A DNA stretch of 64,000 nucleotides from Roseibacillus sp. GTDB taxonomy: Bacteria > Verrucomicrobiota > Verrucomicrobiia > Verrucomicrobiales > Akkermansiaceae. The notes beneath the pieces are model-generated. The model was not told the origin of the DNA, did not search any database, and saw nothing but the letters and a program-made list of their open reading frames with translations. Each line of letters begins with the position of its first letter. The first letter of the stretch is position 1. Shown piece after piece: positions 52,572 through 61,762 of this stretch. A program made the position numbers and the translations under genes. The stretch is from NCBI GenBank assembly GCA_028821775.1, contig JAPKFB010000015.1:1-64000 (forward strand), in the 5' to 3' direction.

Positions 52572-53507
52572 ATGAATCGCCACCTATTCGCCGTGGCCGC
52601 CTCGGCCCTCACGCTTTCGTCCACCGCTTTTGCCCACAAGGTTCTCCTGCAGGGGAATGGCAAGCTCGCGGTCATTGAGAACGGTAAAGTGGAGTGGGAG
52701 ATGAAGTGGGGAGGAATCCATGACATTCATGCGCTGCCCAATGGCAACTTCATGACGGCGCGCAATATGCGTGAAATTGTGGAGATCGATCCCAAAACGA
52801 AGAAGATCGTGTGGAGCTACAACTGCGCGACCATGAATGGTAATGAGGGTAAGCGCATCGAAGTGCATGCCTTTCAGCCGCTGGAGAATGGCAAGGTCTT
52901 CATCGCGGAGAGCGGGGCGGGGAGATTCATCGAGATCAGTCGGGAGGGAAGGATTCTCAAGGAGTTCAAGATGAAGCTCGATCGGCCTCATCCGCACAAG
53001 GACACCCGGCTCGCCCGCAAGCTGAAGAATGGCCACATCCTCGCCAGTCACGAAGGGGATGGGGTCGTGCGGGAGTACGATGGCGCAGGAAAGGTGGTCT
53101 GGGAGTATCCCGTTCCGCTCTTCGGCAAGAAGCCCAAAGGTGGTCACGGACCGACCAGCTGGGGAAACTCAACCTTCTCCTGCGTCCGGCTGGAGAATGG
53201 CAATACGCTCATCGCAACAGGAAACGGGCACTCGGTGATCGAAGTGACTCCCGAAAAGGCCGTGGTCTGGCAAGTCACGCAGAATGAGCTTCCCAAGATC
53301 CGTCTGGCTTGGGTGACCACCCTGGAGGTCCTTCCAAATGGCAACTACCTGATGGGCAACTGCCATGCCGGCCCGGGCAACCCGCTCCTGATTGAGATCG
53401 AACCCAAGACCAAGAAGGTGGTCTGGCAATTGGACGAGTTTGAGAAGTTCGGCAATTCGGTTCCGAACTCCGTGTTACTCGACCTGGTTGGGAAAACCAG
53501 GCGGTAG
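52572..53507 (+). CDS. exported PQQ-like beta-propeller protein
   Basis: 311 residues with a signal peptide (FAVAASALTLSSTAFA). Six or so blade-like repeats carry the motifs LENGNTLIATGNGHSVIEVTPEKAVVW, LPNGNFMTARNMREIVEIDPKTKKIVWSY and GHILASHEGDGVVREYDGAGKVVWEY, the arylsulfotransferase/PQQ-type propeller signature (Asn-Gly-Asn, WxY/F). No catalytic His of AstS is evident. Probably a periplasmic binding or structural propeller. Single gene between sufD and the ABC ATPase. Confidence 0.78.
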   Translation: MNRHLFAVAASALTLSSTAFAHKVLLQGNGKLAVIENGKVEWEMKWGGIHDIHALPNGNFMTARNMREIVEIDPKTKKIVWSYNCATMNGNEGKRIEVHAFQPLENGKVFIAESGAGRFIEISREGRILKEFKMKLDRPHPHKDTRLARKLKNGHILASHEGDGVVREYDGAGKVVWEYPVPLFGKKPKGGHGPTSWGNSTFSCVRLENGNTLIATGNGHSVIEVTPEKAVVWQVTQNELPKIRLAWVTTLEVLPNGNYLMGNCHAGPGNPLLIEIEPKTKKVVWQLDEFEKFGNSVPNSVLLDLVGKTRR

Positions 53508-53550
53508 GGACGAACCACCGCGAGGTGCAAAAAGAGGCAAGAGAGTTTTT

Positions 53551-54333
53551 GTGCAGGAGCCTGTTCTTGAATTGGAGAACGTCACCGTCTGGCGGGGGAA
53601 CAATCGTGTTTTTGATGGACTGTCCCTCCGGGTCGAAGCCGGGGAGCGTCTTGCAATCCTGGGGCCGAATGGCTCCGGGAAGAGTACGCTGTTGGCCTTG
53701 ATCTCGGGAGATCTTCATCCGGTGGCGGAACAAGGAAGGACGCTCCTCTTCGGGGAGGAACACTGGTCGCTCTACGATCTACGGGATCGGATCGGACTCG
53801 TCACACCGGAGCAGCGCAGTCTCTTCGAGGACGAGGAACTTGCCAGCGACGTTGTCCTGACCGGACTCCATGGGACCTACGGACGGGCCCGGGGGCAGAC
53901 CTTCTCCGCGCAGGAGAAGAAACGCGCGTGGAAGGCCATGAAAGCGGCGGGAGTTCATGAGCTCATGTGGCGCGATTACGGTGAGCTCTCTTCGGGGGAA
54001 CGCCGGCGCTTTCTCCTGGCGCGGGCCTTGGTGCACGAGCCCGAAATGTTGATTCTGGATGAGCCCACCACTTCGCTCGATCTTCCCGGGTCCTGGAACC
54101 TGATTGAGGCGGTGCGCGGGCTTCTGCGTTCCGGCACGGGAGTGATGCTGGTGACTCACGATGTGCGTGAGATCCCCCCGGAGATTGATCGGGTGTTGTT
54201 GTTGAAGGAGGGAAAGGTCCTCGCAGACGGGAAGAAGCGCAAAGTGCTCACCAGCGAGCAGCTTGGTGATTGCTACGGGGTGGGGGTGCGCGTGCGCTGG
54301 AGTGATGGCTTTTGCACTGTGCAGCCGAGCTAG
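53551..54333 (+). CDS. orphan ABC ATPase
   Basis: 260 residues from a GTG at 53551; a longer frame overlaps the propeller gene. Walker [11 protein letters not shown]-loop IGLVTPEQRSLF, signature ELSSGERRRFLLARALVHEPEMLILDEPTTSLDLPG with Walker B, switch His in LVTHDVREIPPEIDRVLLLKEG. Reminiscent of stand-alone ModF/YlmA-like ATPases. No permease gene is adjacent. Converges with argJ. Confidence 0.85.
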   Translation: MQEPVLELENVTVWRGNNRVFDGLSLRVEAGERLAILGPNGSGKSTLLALISGDLHPVAEQGRTLLFGEEHWSLYDLRDRIGLVTPEQRSLFEDEELASDVVLTGLHGTYGRARGQTFSAQEKKRAWKAMKAAGVHELMWRDYGELSSGERRRFLLARALVHEPEMLILDEPTTSLDLPGSWNLIEAVRGLLRSGTGVMLVTHDVREIPPEIDRVLLLKEGKVLADGKKRKVLTSEQLGDCYGVGVRVRWSDGFCTVQPS

Positions 54334-54368
54334 GCTCCAATGGTCACCCTCGTGCGTGGGGAGGAGGC

Positions 54369-55616
54369 TTATCCCAGTCCGGAGTTCTTCCAATAGGAAT
54401 ACTCGCTTCGATTGAAGTCGATGTACTCGGGCGAGAGATCAGTGGTGTAAATCGTGTAGTCCGCCTTTCCCTGGTGCAGGTTGACCGTGATGGTGAAGCT
54501 GTCGCGGGCGGCAATATCGCGAAGCAGTTTGTGGGGCGTCTTGGCCATGAGGCCCCCTTCGCAAGCTGGTTTGTCTTCGTAGGAGATATCGATGAGTTCC
54601 TCGCGAATTCGGGCGCGGGAATAGCCGATGGCGTGAATGATGCGGCCCCAATTCGGGTCGTCCCCATTCCAGGACGCTTTGACGAGGGCTGACTTGGCGA
54701 CGGCTTCGGCAACCTTTTTGGCGTCGAGGTAGGTTGAGGCGCCGCGGACCTCGAGAGTGACGAACTTGCGGACTCGTTCGCCATCCTTGACGCAGGACTG
54801 GGCGAGTTTGAGGAGGACGTGTTGCAGGGCCTCGCGGAATTCGCGACAGGCTTTGCTGCCACGGGCGATCCTGGGACCGCCGGCTTGGCCGTTCGCGAGG
54901 ACGAGGACGGTGTCGTTGGTGCTCATGTCGCCGTCGATGCAGATGCGGTTGAAGGAGCCTTCGACCGCTTCGAGGATTGTTTTATGGAGGCAAGTCTTGC
55001 TCAGGTTTGCGTCGGTGGTGACGAAGCAAAGCATGGTCGCCATACTGGGGCAGATCATGCCGGCTCCCTTGGCGCAGGCGCCGATGCGAACCTTCTGCCC
55101 CCCGATGGAAGCAGTGATGGCGATCTCCTTGATGGTGGTGTCGCTGGTCATGATGGCCTTGGCGACCTCGGTGCCCCCTTTGGAGTTGAGATGACCGGGA
55201 AGCAGAGCCAGTCCGGGGGTGATGCGATCCATGGGGAGGGGGATGCCAATCACTCCGGTGGAGCAGACCCCCACTTCGCGTTGTTTGAGTCCAAGGGGAA
55301 GAGCAATGAGCTTGGCCATGGAGCGGGCATCTTCGATCCCGTGCACTCCGGTGCAGGCGTTGGCGTTTCCGCTGTTGGCCACGATGGCCCGAAGTTCCTG
55401 GGCTCGAAGGTGAGCTTGGGTCACTTTCACTGGGGCGGCCTTCACCCGATTGGTGGTGAAGGTGCCCGCGGAGACACAGGGGTGTTCGGAATAGATGAGG
55501 GCGAGGTCGGTGCGTCGGTCCTTGGGATTTTTAACCCCGCAGCTCACGGCGGCCCCCAAAAATCCCTGGGGAGCGCACACGCCTCCTTTGACCGTCTTGT
55601 AGGCCATTTTCATCAA
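54369..55616 (-). CDS. argJ: ArgJ, glutamate N-acetyltransferase
   Basis: 415 residues (several in-frame Met codons at the start, MMKMAYKTVKGG). Ntn-hydrolase-like ArgJ: the autoprocessing/nucleophile motif GAGMICPSMATMLCFVTTDA (cleavage before the Thr of ATML), DGDMSTNDTVLVLANG, and the C-terminal YTTDLSPEYIDFNRSEYS. It transfers acetyl from N-acetylornithine to glutamate, recycling the acetyl group. Sits 17 bp after argC in the same direction. Confidence 0.93.
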   Translation of the reverse strand: MMKMAYKTVKGGVCAPQGFLGAAVSCGVKNPKDRRTDLALIYSEHPCVSAGTFTTNRVKAAPVKVTQAHLRAQELRAIVANSGNANACTGVHGIEDARSMAKLIALPLGLKQREVGVCSTGVIGIPLPMDRITPGLALLPGHLNSKGGTEVAKAIMTSDTTIKEIAITASIGGQKVRIGACAKGAGMICPSMATMLCFVTTDANLSKTCLHKTILEAVEGSFNRICIDGDMSTNDTVLVLANGQAGGPRIARGSKACREFREALQHVLLKLAQSCVKDGERVRKFVTLEVRGASTYLDAKKVAEAVAKSALVKASWNGDDPNWGRIIHAIGYSRARIREELIDISYEDKPACEGGLMAKTPHKLLRDIAARDSFTITVNLHQGKADYTIYTTDLSPEYIDFNRSEYSYWKNSGLG

Positions 55617-55632
55617 TCGCGCTCCCTTCTTC

Positions 55633-56670
55633 CTAAACCGTCTCTAATCCAATCCCTTCCTCCAACCCGCTCATGAGGTTGAAACTTTGCACCGCCTGAC
55701 TGGCTGCGCCCTTGCCGAGGTTGTCTTCTGCACTGAGGAGGAGAAGACGTCCCGTTCGCTCATCGTGTTGCCAGCCGATGTCGATGAAATTTGTGCGTGT
55801 CACATTCTTAGTATCGGGACAGATGCCCCTGCCAAGCAAGCGCACGAAGGGACTGTTTTGGTAGGCGGAACATAGGGCCTGTTCCACGGCGTTCATGTCC
55901 CCGGTGAGCGTCGCGGTGGTGCTGGTGCAAATTCCGCGGTTCACCGGGATGAGGTGTGGGACGAAGGTAATGGTAACCTTTTGACCTGAAGCGAGGGAGA
56001 GCTCCTGTTCGATTTCGGAGAGGTGGCGATGCTTGGGCAGTCCGTAGGCACGCACGCTCTCGTTGCACTCGACGAAGAGGAGGGAGAGATCGGCCTTGCG
56101 TCCCGCCCCGCTGACACCACTCATGGAGTTCGCCACGATGGTGGTGGGATCGATGAGCCCTTCGCGGAGGAGCGGAATGAGGGGGAGAAGGATGGAGGTC
56201 GGGTAGCACCCGGGAGAGGCCACCAGCTGCGCGGATTCGATGGCGGAGCCATGAATCTCCGGCAATCCGTAGACGGAGGTCTCGAGAAGCTCGGGAGCGG
56301 GGTGGGTCTCGCCGTAAAATTCCTCGTAGAGGGCGGCCTCATTGAGGCGGAAATCGGCGCTCAGGTCGATGACCCGCAGCCCCTTGGCGAGCAGGGAGGT
56401 CGCATATTCAGCCGCTGTGCCATGGGGCAGAGCCAGAAAGGCGATGGTCGCGCCGCTGGCGACCACGGTGTCCATGTCGGGCTCGATGAAGATAAGCTCT
56501 GCTCCAGAAAGACCTCCGAAGCGGGGAAAGACCTCCGCGATCCGCTTCCCGGCATTGGTGCGAGAGGTGGCGGCAGTAATCTGAGCCGCGGGATGGGCCA
56601 GCAGGAGCCTGACGAGCTCCATGCCGGTGTAGCCGCTGGCACCCAGGATCGCGACGTTGGTAGCTTCCAT
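55633..56670 (-). CDS. argC: ArgC, N-acetyl-gamma-glutamyl-phosphate reductase
   Basis: 345 residues from the ATG at 56670, where NAD-binding homology begins (VAILGASGYTGMELVRLLLAHP). Active-site Cys in VASPGCYPTSILLPL, and the late HLIPVNRGICTSTTATL. Third step of arginine synthesis. Forms a pair with argJ; argH lies 6 kb away on the same strand, so arginine genes are only partly clustered. Confidence 0.93.
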   Translation of the reverse strand: MEATNVAILGASGYTGMELVRLLLAHPAAQITAATSRTNAGKRIAEVFPRFGGLSGAELIFIEPDMDTVVASGATIAFLALPHGTAAEYATSLLAKGLRVIDLSADFRLNEAALYEEFYGETHPAPELLETSVYGLPEIHGSAIESAQLVASPGCYPTSILLPLIPLLREGLIDPTTIVANSMSGVSGAGRKADLSLLFVECNESVRAYGLPKHRHLSEIEQELSLASGQKVTITFVPHLIPVNRGICTSTTATLTGDMNAVEQALCSAYQNSPFVRLLGRGICPDTKNVTRTNFIDIGWQHDERTGRLLLLSAEDNLGKGAASQAVQSFNLMSGLEEGIGLETV

Positions 56671-56769
56671 AGTGGGCCGGGGGGAATGGCAGGAAATTCG
56701 CGGCTTGCCAATGACGAATGCCACAGGTTACACAGCGCCCGTCCCACCCCCTCAAGTTTCAACCAAAAT

Positions 56770-56846
56770 CGGGATGTAGCGCAGCTTGGTAGCGCGCTTC
56801 ACTGGGGGTGAAGAGGTCGCAGGTTCGAATCCTGTCATCCCGACCA
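56770..56846 (+). tRNA. tRNA-Pro (anticodon GGG)
   Basis: CGGGATG and CATCCCG acceptor arms, D arm AGCGCAGCTTGGTAGCGC-like, anticodon stem CTTCA/TGAAG with loop CTGGGGG (anticodon GGG), T arm with GGTTCGAATCC, encoded CCA at 56844-56846. Cloverleaf complete. Confidence 0.95.
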
Positions 56847-56925
56847 ACCACCCCTTGGAAGGATCGGTTCCCGCGACGATCGACGATCTCCCACTCGGCT
56901 GCTGGGGAGATGACCCGACCCGCTC

Positions 56926-57318
56926 ATGAGCATGAGCTTTCTCCAGACCATCGAAATCTCGCCGTGATTGTTTCTGCGATCTATGGGATCCTTCTCGCTG
57001 TCAGGCAGGGTATTGATGTGGTGGGTGTGTTTGTAGTGGCATGCGCGATCGCGGTTGGTGGGGGAACGCGGGGGGATCTTTTTCTGGACCGGCATCCACT
57101 CTTTTCGATCTTGAATCCACACTATCCCTTGATCGTGCTCGCCCTGCGCTACCTGCGCGCTGACAGGAGCCCTGGTCTACTTGGGCGCTCTTCAACTTGG
57201 ATGGAGTGCCCCCATCGCGATGGGAATTGGATCGATGGTGGTAGTGGTCTTCCGCTTCGGCGCTCTTCGCTGGAAGCTATCGTTTCCCAGCCGTCGTGCA
57301 CCATCGGGCCAAGTTTGA
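56926..57318 (+). pseudogene. decayed TRIC/UPF0126 cation-channel gene
   Basis: The frame with AVIVSAIYGILLAVRQGIDVVGVF then AIAVGGGTRGDLFLDRHPLFS is the first half of a TRIC-family channel (signature A..R.G.D..GV......GGG..RD). Its start MSFLQTIEIS lies in another frame, so a frameshift near 56960 is present. The second TRIC repeat is missing: after PHYPLIVLALRYLR the sequence jumps, in another frame, to the C-terminal part ALVYLGALQLGWSAPIAMG, ending at TGA 57316-57318. At least one frameshift and a large internal deletion. Confidence 0.65.
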
Positions 57319-57379
57319 GTTTGGGTATCTTCGCACTTGGACAATGGCGCCCCCGTGGAGGGAGGCGTTTGCATAGAAA

Positions 57380-57420
57380 AGGACCGATCCTCGGCGTCGA
57401 AGAACGCAAGGATCGGCCCC
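57380..57420 (-). terminator. intrinsic terminator of the HTH gene
   Basis: On the minus strand a long stem (8-bp core CCGATCCT at 57409-57416 paired with AGGATCGG at 57384-57391, extended inward by GCGT/ACGC) is followed by TTTTCT. Lies 25 bp after the HTH gene stop. Confidence 0.75.
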
Positions 57421-57444
57421 GAAATGCTAAGGGAGGAAGGTGGC

Positions 57445-57813
57445 TTAGATCTTGGTCTTCACCTTGTTGAAGCGAGTACGCTTTTGCTCAAGCTCCTTCT
57501 CTAGACTGGAGATATCGTTCCTGAGTCTGACGAGTTCGTCCCAAGCGGATTCGCTCTTGCGGCCACGGGTTGCCTTGCGAGCGCCCTTTGCTTTCTTGGG
57601 CGAGCTTGCAGCGGCGCCTTTCTTGATCCAGTTGCTGATGGAGAGCGGAGAGACTCCGTACTTTTTGGCGGAGGCAGTGACTCCGCCTCGACCTTTCGCA
57701 GCATTCACTTCATCGACGAATGCAATGATCCGAGCCTTCTGAGCATCGGTATAGCGTTTGCCGGTAACTTTTTTCTTAGGTGTCGGACGCGATTTTGTTT
57801 TTTTTCCAGCCAT
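57445..57813 (-). CDS. small basic HTH protein
   Basis: 122 residues, very basic at both ends (KKTKSRPTPKKKVTGKRY, SPKKAKGARKATRGRKSES). A helix-turn-helix of homeodomain/transposase type is visible: YTDAQKARIIAFVDEVNAAKGRGGVTASAKKYGVSPLSISNWIKK. C-terminal heptad-like helix (WDELVRLRNDISSLEKELEQKRTRF). DNA binding is likely; it could be nucleoid-associated or a solo transposase-like regulator. Own terminator downstream. Confidence 0.75.
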   Translation of the reverse strand: MAGKKTKSRPTPKKKVTGKRYTDAQKARIIAFVDEVNAAKGRGGVTASAKKYGVSPLSISNWIKKGAAASSPKKAKGARKATRGRKSESAWDELVRLRNDISSLEKELEQKRTRFNKVKTKI

Positions 57814-58160
57814 GAGTATTTGTTTTCAGGTTGATTGGTGCGGTGAAGTCGGGGGCGCAATGCCACAGATTGTCCTAAGCTTCAAAGAAATACTTTGAAT
57901 TATGGGATAATGCCAGATGCACCTCTGGGGTGTTTCTCTTTAGCAGAGGGGCGCGGTGCTTTGCTTTAAAAGTTTATTATCTGCCTCACCGAGCAATCGA
58001 GTGGTCTTCCCCTGCGGGCCCATGCGACCGCGCTTGGCTGACACAGTTGGAGTTAAGGGTAGGAACGGGAGAGTATCAGGACGTCGAAATGTCCGGTTTA
58101 GCCTTAATAAGCAAAGAAGCTCCTGAGTTAAGGAAAAGTCCGCACGCCTTATGGCGAGAA
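57814..58160. other. 347-bp gap upstream of HTH gene
   Basis: Contains the dyad TTCAAAG (57881-57887) / CTTTGAA (57893-57899) around AAATA, which may be an operator for the HTH gene. Beyond it, no gene or promoter can be supported. Confidence 0.4.
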
Positions 58161-59927
58161 TTAATCCTGATCCAACTTGTTCGGATCGTCTCGCTCGCGG
58201 TCTTTCTCCTCTTCGGGAATGTCTTCGGGGAGATTGTTCGGGTCGAGGTGTTCCTCGTCCTCCTCACCGTCTTCCGTCTTCTCGTCGGGCCAGGGGTCAC
58301 TGATATCTTCCTGCTCGCCCTCTTCGGTGAGAGCGGGATCAATCTCTTCGTGGAAATCGAAGCCTTGTTGTTCCGCTTTGACTCGGTCCTGGTCCTCCAA
58401 AGCGGATTTACGGTCTGACTCCGGCGTCTTGGAATGAGCCTCGTCGTCAGGATCGCTCGCGGCCTCATCGTCTTGCGACGCTGCCTTCTTGTTGTCGTCC
58501 TCGGCCTCGTCTCCAGTGTGTCCGTCGTCCCCATAGCCTAGTTCCCCGTCCCCGAGATCACGGTCGTGGTCGTGGTCTTCGTGGAAGGAGGCGTGGTCAG
58601 TATGGTAATGGTAATCTTCCGATTCGTCCTCGTCCTCGTGCTCGGAGTCGTGATCATGTCCATGCTCATCGTGGTAGGGGTCGTGCTCGTGATCAAACCC
58701 GGTGGCTGGTCCCTGGAAATCCGGATCGGTGCCATCGTCGTTGGGATCGGGGTCCTCATCCTCGTCATCTTTGCCTAATTCCTTTCGGCGTTTCTTGAGC
58801 GCGAGGATGCGGTCGAGACGTTCTTTGTCTTCCGCTTCTTCGCGGCGGGCGGCCTTCTTCTCTAGGAAGTAGGCGAGCCAGATACAAATCTCGTAGAGGA
58901 TGACCATGGGCCCGGCGAGCAGGCAGAGGGTGAAGGCATCCGGGGTAGGAGTGATGATGGCCGCGATCACGAAGATTGCGAGAATGGCATAGGCGCGGGT
59001 GCGCCGCATCATCTCCGAATTGAGGATGCCCAACTTCACGAGGGTCATCACCAGGACCGGCAGCTCAAAGCTGAGACCGAAGATGAGGGTGAACTGGGTC
59101 GCGAAAGAGATATAGTAGCCGATTCGCCATTCATTCTCGATACTCATATTCGAGCTATATTCGTGGAAGAACTCCAGGACTCGCGGGAGGACGATGAAGT
59201 ATGAGAAAAAGACACCACTCAGAAAGAGACCGAAGCCGATGACCATGGCGGGCCAAAGGGCACCGCGCTCCGCTTGGTGCATGCCCGGAAGAACGAACTG
59301 CAGGATAAAGTAGAGGAGGAAAGGAAAAGAGACCACAATGCCGGCAAAGAAGGCGAGCTTGATGGAGAGCATGAAGCCCTCGGTCGGCTTGAGGGATTGC
59401 ATGCGAACCAACTTGCCGCGGGCGTCGGATCTTGGATTGGGACCTCCCTCAAGGAGAGCGAGGATCTTTTTGCGGAGTGCATCGTCGAGCGCTTCGTTCG
59501 CCTTGATGTAGTCCTCCTGTGCCTCGCGCTTCTCAAAGCTGAGGGCGGCCCGGTAGAGCGTGACAGCGCGAATGTTGGTCCGTATTTTCTCAGGATTTTC
59601 GAATTGGCTGAGATAGTGAGAACGGTCCGCATCGAGGAGCTGGTTGTAGCCTTCCGCGACGTGCTTTGCTTCTTCCCATTCGTCGAGCGGGACTCCGCTC
59701 TCCTTCAGGGCCTCGGTTTCCCCAATTTCCCAAACTTGGGCCACCGGTTGGCGAATGATCTCCATGAGATCATTCCGAAAAATGAAGCAAACCACGGTGG
59801 AAATGAGCAGGGTCAAGACCACCCGGGTGATGCAGACGCGCAGGTCGTCAAGGTGTTCGAGGAACGCCTTCTCGGCGTTGGGATTGGCATGATCCCGGAG
59901 TTGGAAGATTTTCTTGAGGAAAAACAT
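58161..59927 (-). CDS. tatC: TatC translocase subunit with large insert and acidic/histidine tail
   Basis: 588 residues, against about 240-280 usual. The TatC core is clear: FLEHLDDLRVCITRVV with TM1, then LKPTEGFMLSIKLAFFAGIVVSFPFLLYFILQFVLPGM with TM2, FFSYFIVLPRVLEFFHEYS, FGLSFELPVLVMTLVKLG and ITPTPDAFTLCLLAGPMVILYEICIWLAY. A charged insert (about 61-180, EWEEAKHVAEGYNQLLDADRSHYL and more) is in the first periplasmic loop. After about residue 385 a 200-residue tail of Asp/Glu with His clusters (FDHEHDPYHDEHGHDHDSEHED) faces the cytoplasm. TatC is the twin-arginine signal receptor; no tatA nearby. Confidence 0.85.
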   Translation of the reverse strand: MFFLKKIFQLRDHANPNAEKAFLEHLDDLRVCITRVVLTLLISTVVCFIFRNDLMEIIRQPVAQVWEIGETEALKESGVPLDEWEEAKHVAEGYNQLLDADRSHYLSQFENPEKIRTNIRAVTLYRAALSFEKREAQEDYIKANEALDDALRKKILALLEGGPNPRSDARGKLVRMQSLKPTEGFMLSIKLAFFAGIVVSFPFLLYFILQFVLPGMHQAERGALWPAMVIGFGLFLSGVFFSYFIVLPRVLEFFHEYSSNMSIENEWRIGYYISFATQFTLIFGLSFELPVLVMTLVKLGILNSEMMRRTRAYAILAIFVIAAIITPTPDAFTLCLLAGPMVILYEICIWLAYFLEKKAARREEAEDKERLDRILALKKRRKELGKDDEDEDPDPNDDGTDPDFQGPATGFDHEHDPYHDEHGHDHDSEHEDEDESEDYHYHTDHASFHEDHDHDRDLGDGELGYGDDGHTGDEAEDDNKKAASQDDEAASDPDDEAHSKTPESDRKSALEDQDRVKAEQQGFDFHEEIDPALTEEGEQEDISDPWPDEKTEDGEEDEEHLDPNNLPEDIPEEEKDRERDDPNKLDQD

Positions 59928-60233
59928 GCGCGACGGCCGGTTTGTTTAGGTTGGGATTCCCCCGAGGTCGAGGGCCTTGTGGAACTGCTTTACGCGGGTT
60001 CTCTCCCTCTCCCAGCATTGCAATGCGCCTAGTCGGATGTGGCTAGGGCCTTACCGCAAGGCATGAACGAGTTCCTTTGGTTTTCCTGAGGATCACAAAT
60101 ACGGAAAAATCGCGGCAAATTTGCCAAGGGTTTCGCTTTAGCAGTGTCTTCCCTCACGAAAGGATGCAATCAGGTGGCAATATCGAATGCACAAACCGGC
60201 CGGCCCAGCAGGGGTGCAGCCGCGGTCGCCCTT

Positions 60234-60803
60234 ATGCCCCCGCAACCCTCCACTGAGGCCGGGCGAGGGCCCAAACCCTCTCTCGAAGCTGTGTTCGGAG
60301 CGGAGGAGACACCGCTTTTGCGCTATGCCTATGGTTTGGTGGGGCGGCGGGAGATTGCAGAGGAACTCGTTCAGGACGCCTTTCTCAGGCTGCACCAGCA
60401 CTGGGAGGAGGTCCTGCAACCCCGGGCGTGGCTTTTTCGCTGTGTGCGAAATCGGGCCTATAACCACATCCGGGACCACAAGCGGGAGACCCTGACCGAT
60501 CCTTCGACTCCAGACACTTATGCAGGGTCGGATCTGGATGCCAAGTTAGACATGGGAAGAGAGGCTCCCGATGATGTGCTCGGCAAGATGGAAGCGGCCG
60601 GAATGGTGCACATGTTTATGGCCGAGCTCGAGCAACGCGATCAGCTCCTCATTCAGCTAAAATATTTTGAAGGATTAAAGTACAACCAGATCAGTCAGCG
60701 TACGGGGATGAGTGTCGGTAACGTTGGTTATCGGCTTCATCATATCTTGAAGCGTCTCGCCGATTCCTTGCGGCGAGCTGGAGTGGAGGGAGCGAAAGGA
60801 TAA
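60234..60803 (+). CDS. ECF RNA polymerase sigma factor
   Basis: 189 residues from the ATG at 60234; the frame is open from 60144 without motif. Sigma region 2 RYAYGLVGRREIAEELVQDAFLRLHQHW and AWLFRCVRNRAYNHIRDH; sigma region 4 ELEQRDQLLIQLKYFEGLKYNQISQRTGMSVGNVGYRLHHILKRLADSL. Together with the next gene, 5 bp downstream, a membrane protein, it forms a sigma/anti-sigma-like pair. Confidence 0.88.
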   Translation: MPPQPSTEAGRGPKPSLEAVFGAEETPLLRYAYGLVGRREIAEELVQDAFLRLHQHWEEVLQPRAWLFRCVRNRAYNHIRDHKRETLTDPSTPDTYAGSDLDAKLDMGREAPDDVLGKMEAAGMVHMFMAELEQRDQLLIQLKYFEGLKYNQISQRTGMSVGNVGYRLHHILKRLADSLRRAGVEGAKG

Positions 60804-60808
60804 CGATT

Positions 60809-61762
60809 ATGAGTGACGACAATTACAGTGGTGACCTCCATGCTTGGATCGAACCTGAGATTGAAGCTCGGGTGGTGGCGTTGATATTGAATGAGGCTTC
60901 TGAGTTTGAAGCGGAGGAGCTGGAGCGCATGATGGAGGAGCGCCCGGAGATTCGGACCTTTAAGCGACGCCTGGAATCCGTGCACGGACTTCTGGGGGCC
61001 AACCTGGATTCCCAAGACGAGGACGATTGGCAATTGGCGCCAGCGAAGCGCACGGAATTGTTGGAAGCACTCGGGCTTGCGAAGCCGGTCGAGGGTGTCC
61101 CGATGGTGGTTGGGTCTACCACTGGAAAGGGAAAGGAGCCAAGAATTCGGCGAGCCGGTCGGCGTGTGATATGGAGCGCAGCGGCCTGTTTTGCGATGAC
61201 TCTCTTCACGCTCGCCTTCCTCTTTCGTCCCGGTGAGAAGTCGTTGTCGATGAGTCCAGAGGCCACCGACAAGAGCGAGCGGGATCCGGAAGACAGATTT
61301 GCCGAACACTACGCTCGCGGTGATGATTTTGGGAGAAATGGAGCGCGTTCGGTTGCGAGCGATGAATTGCTTGTGCGGCTGGCGGTTCCCGCAGCGAAGG
61401 AAGATGCGGAAGGTGACTCGGCTCGCTTGGGCCTGGCGAAGATTCGCCAAGATTTGGCCGAGCCCGCGGGGAGCGAAGAGATGGCAGATAACTTGCTCGC
61501 CGAGCAGGTTGGGGAATTTAAGAGTAAGGGAGAGAGTTCGCCCCAAGATCCCCTGGCAAGGCACAGGAGATCGAAATTGTATCGCAGGGATATCAAAGGG
61601 AAGAAACTGACAGCGGCAGCGGATGCGGACGGCGATCTGGACATCTACACTTGCAACTACGACAGCCCGAACCAGCTCTTCGTGCTCATCCTCGTGCTCA
61701 TCCTCGTGTTCGGAATCTGCGTGGCGCTGATTTTCGGTTGGAAGCGCAAGACCGAGAGTTAG
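60809..61762 (+). CDS. membrane partner of ECF sigma factor, anti-sigma-like
   Basis: 317 residues. N-terminal cytoplasmic part of about 115 residues (ELERMMEERPEIRTFKRRLESVHGLLG) similar to the sigma-binding region of PVC anti-sigma-like proteins (weak). TM1 near 120-138 (IWSAAACFAMTLFTLAFLF), a long charged extracytoplasmic stretch, then a calcium-type DADGDLDIY motif of the VCBS/FG-GAP kind and a second TM (LILVLILVFGICVALIFGW) just before the end. No ZAS zinc motif (HxxxCxxC) is seen. Likely transmits a signal to the sigma factor. Confidence 0.7.
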   Translation: MSDDNYSGDLHAWIEPEIEARVVALILNEASEFEAEELERMMEERPEIRTFKRRLESVHGLLGANLDSQDEDDWQLAPAKRTELLEALGLAKPVEGVPMVVGSTTGKGKEPRIRRAGRRVIWSAAACFAMTLFTLAFLFRPGEKSLSMSPEATDKSERDPEDRFAEHYARGDDFGRNGARSVASDELLVRLAVPAAKEDAEGDSARLGLAKIRQDLAEPAGSEEMADNLLAEQVGEFKSKGESSPQDPLARHRRSKLYRRDIKGKKLTAAADADGDLDIYTCNYDSPNQLFVLILVLILVFGICVALIFGWKRKTES

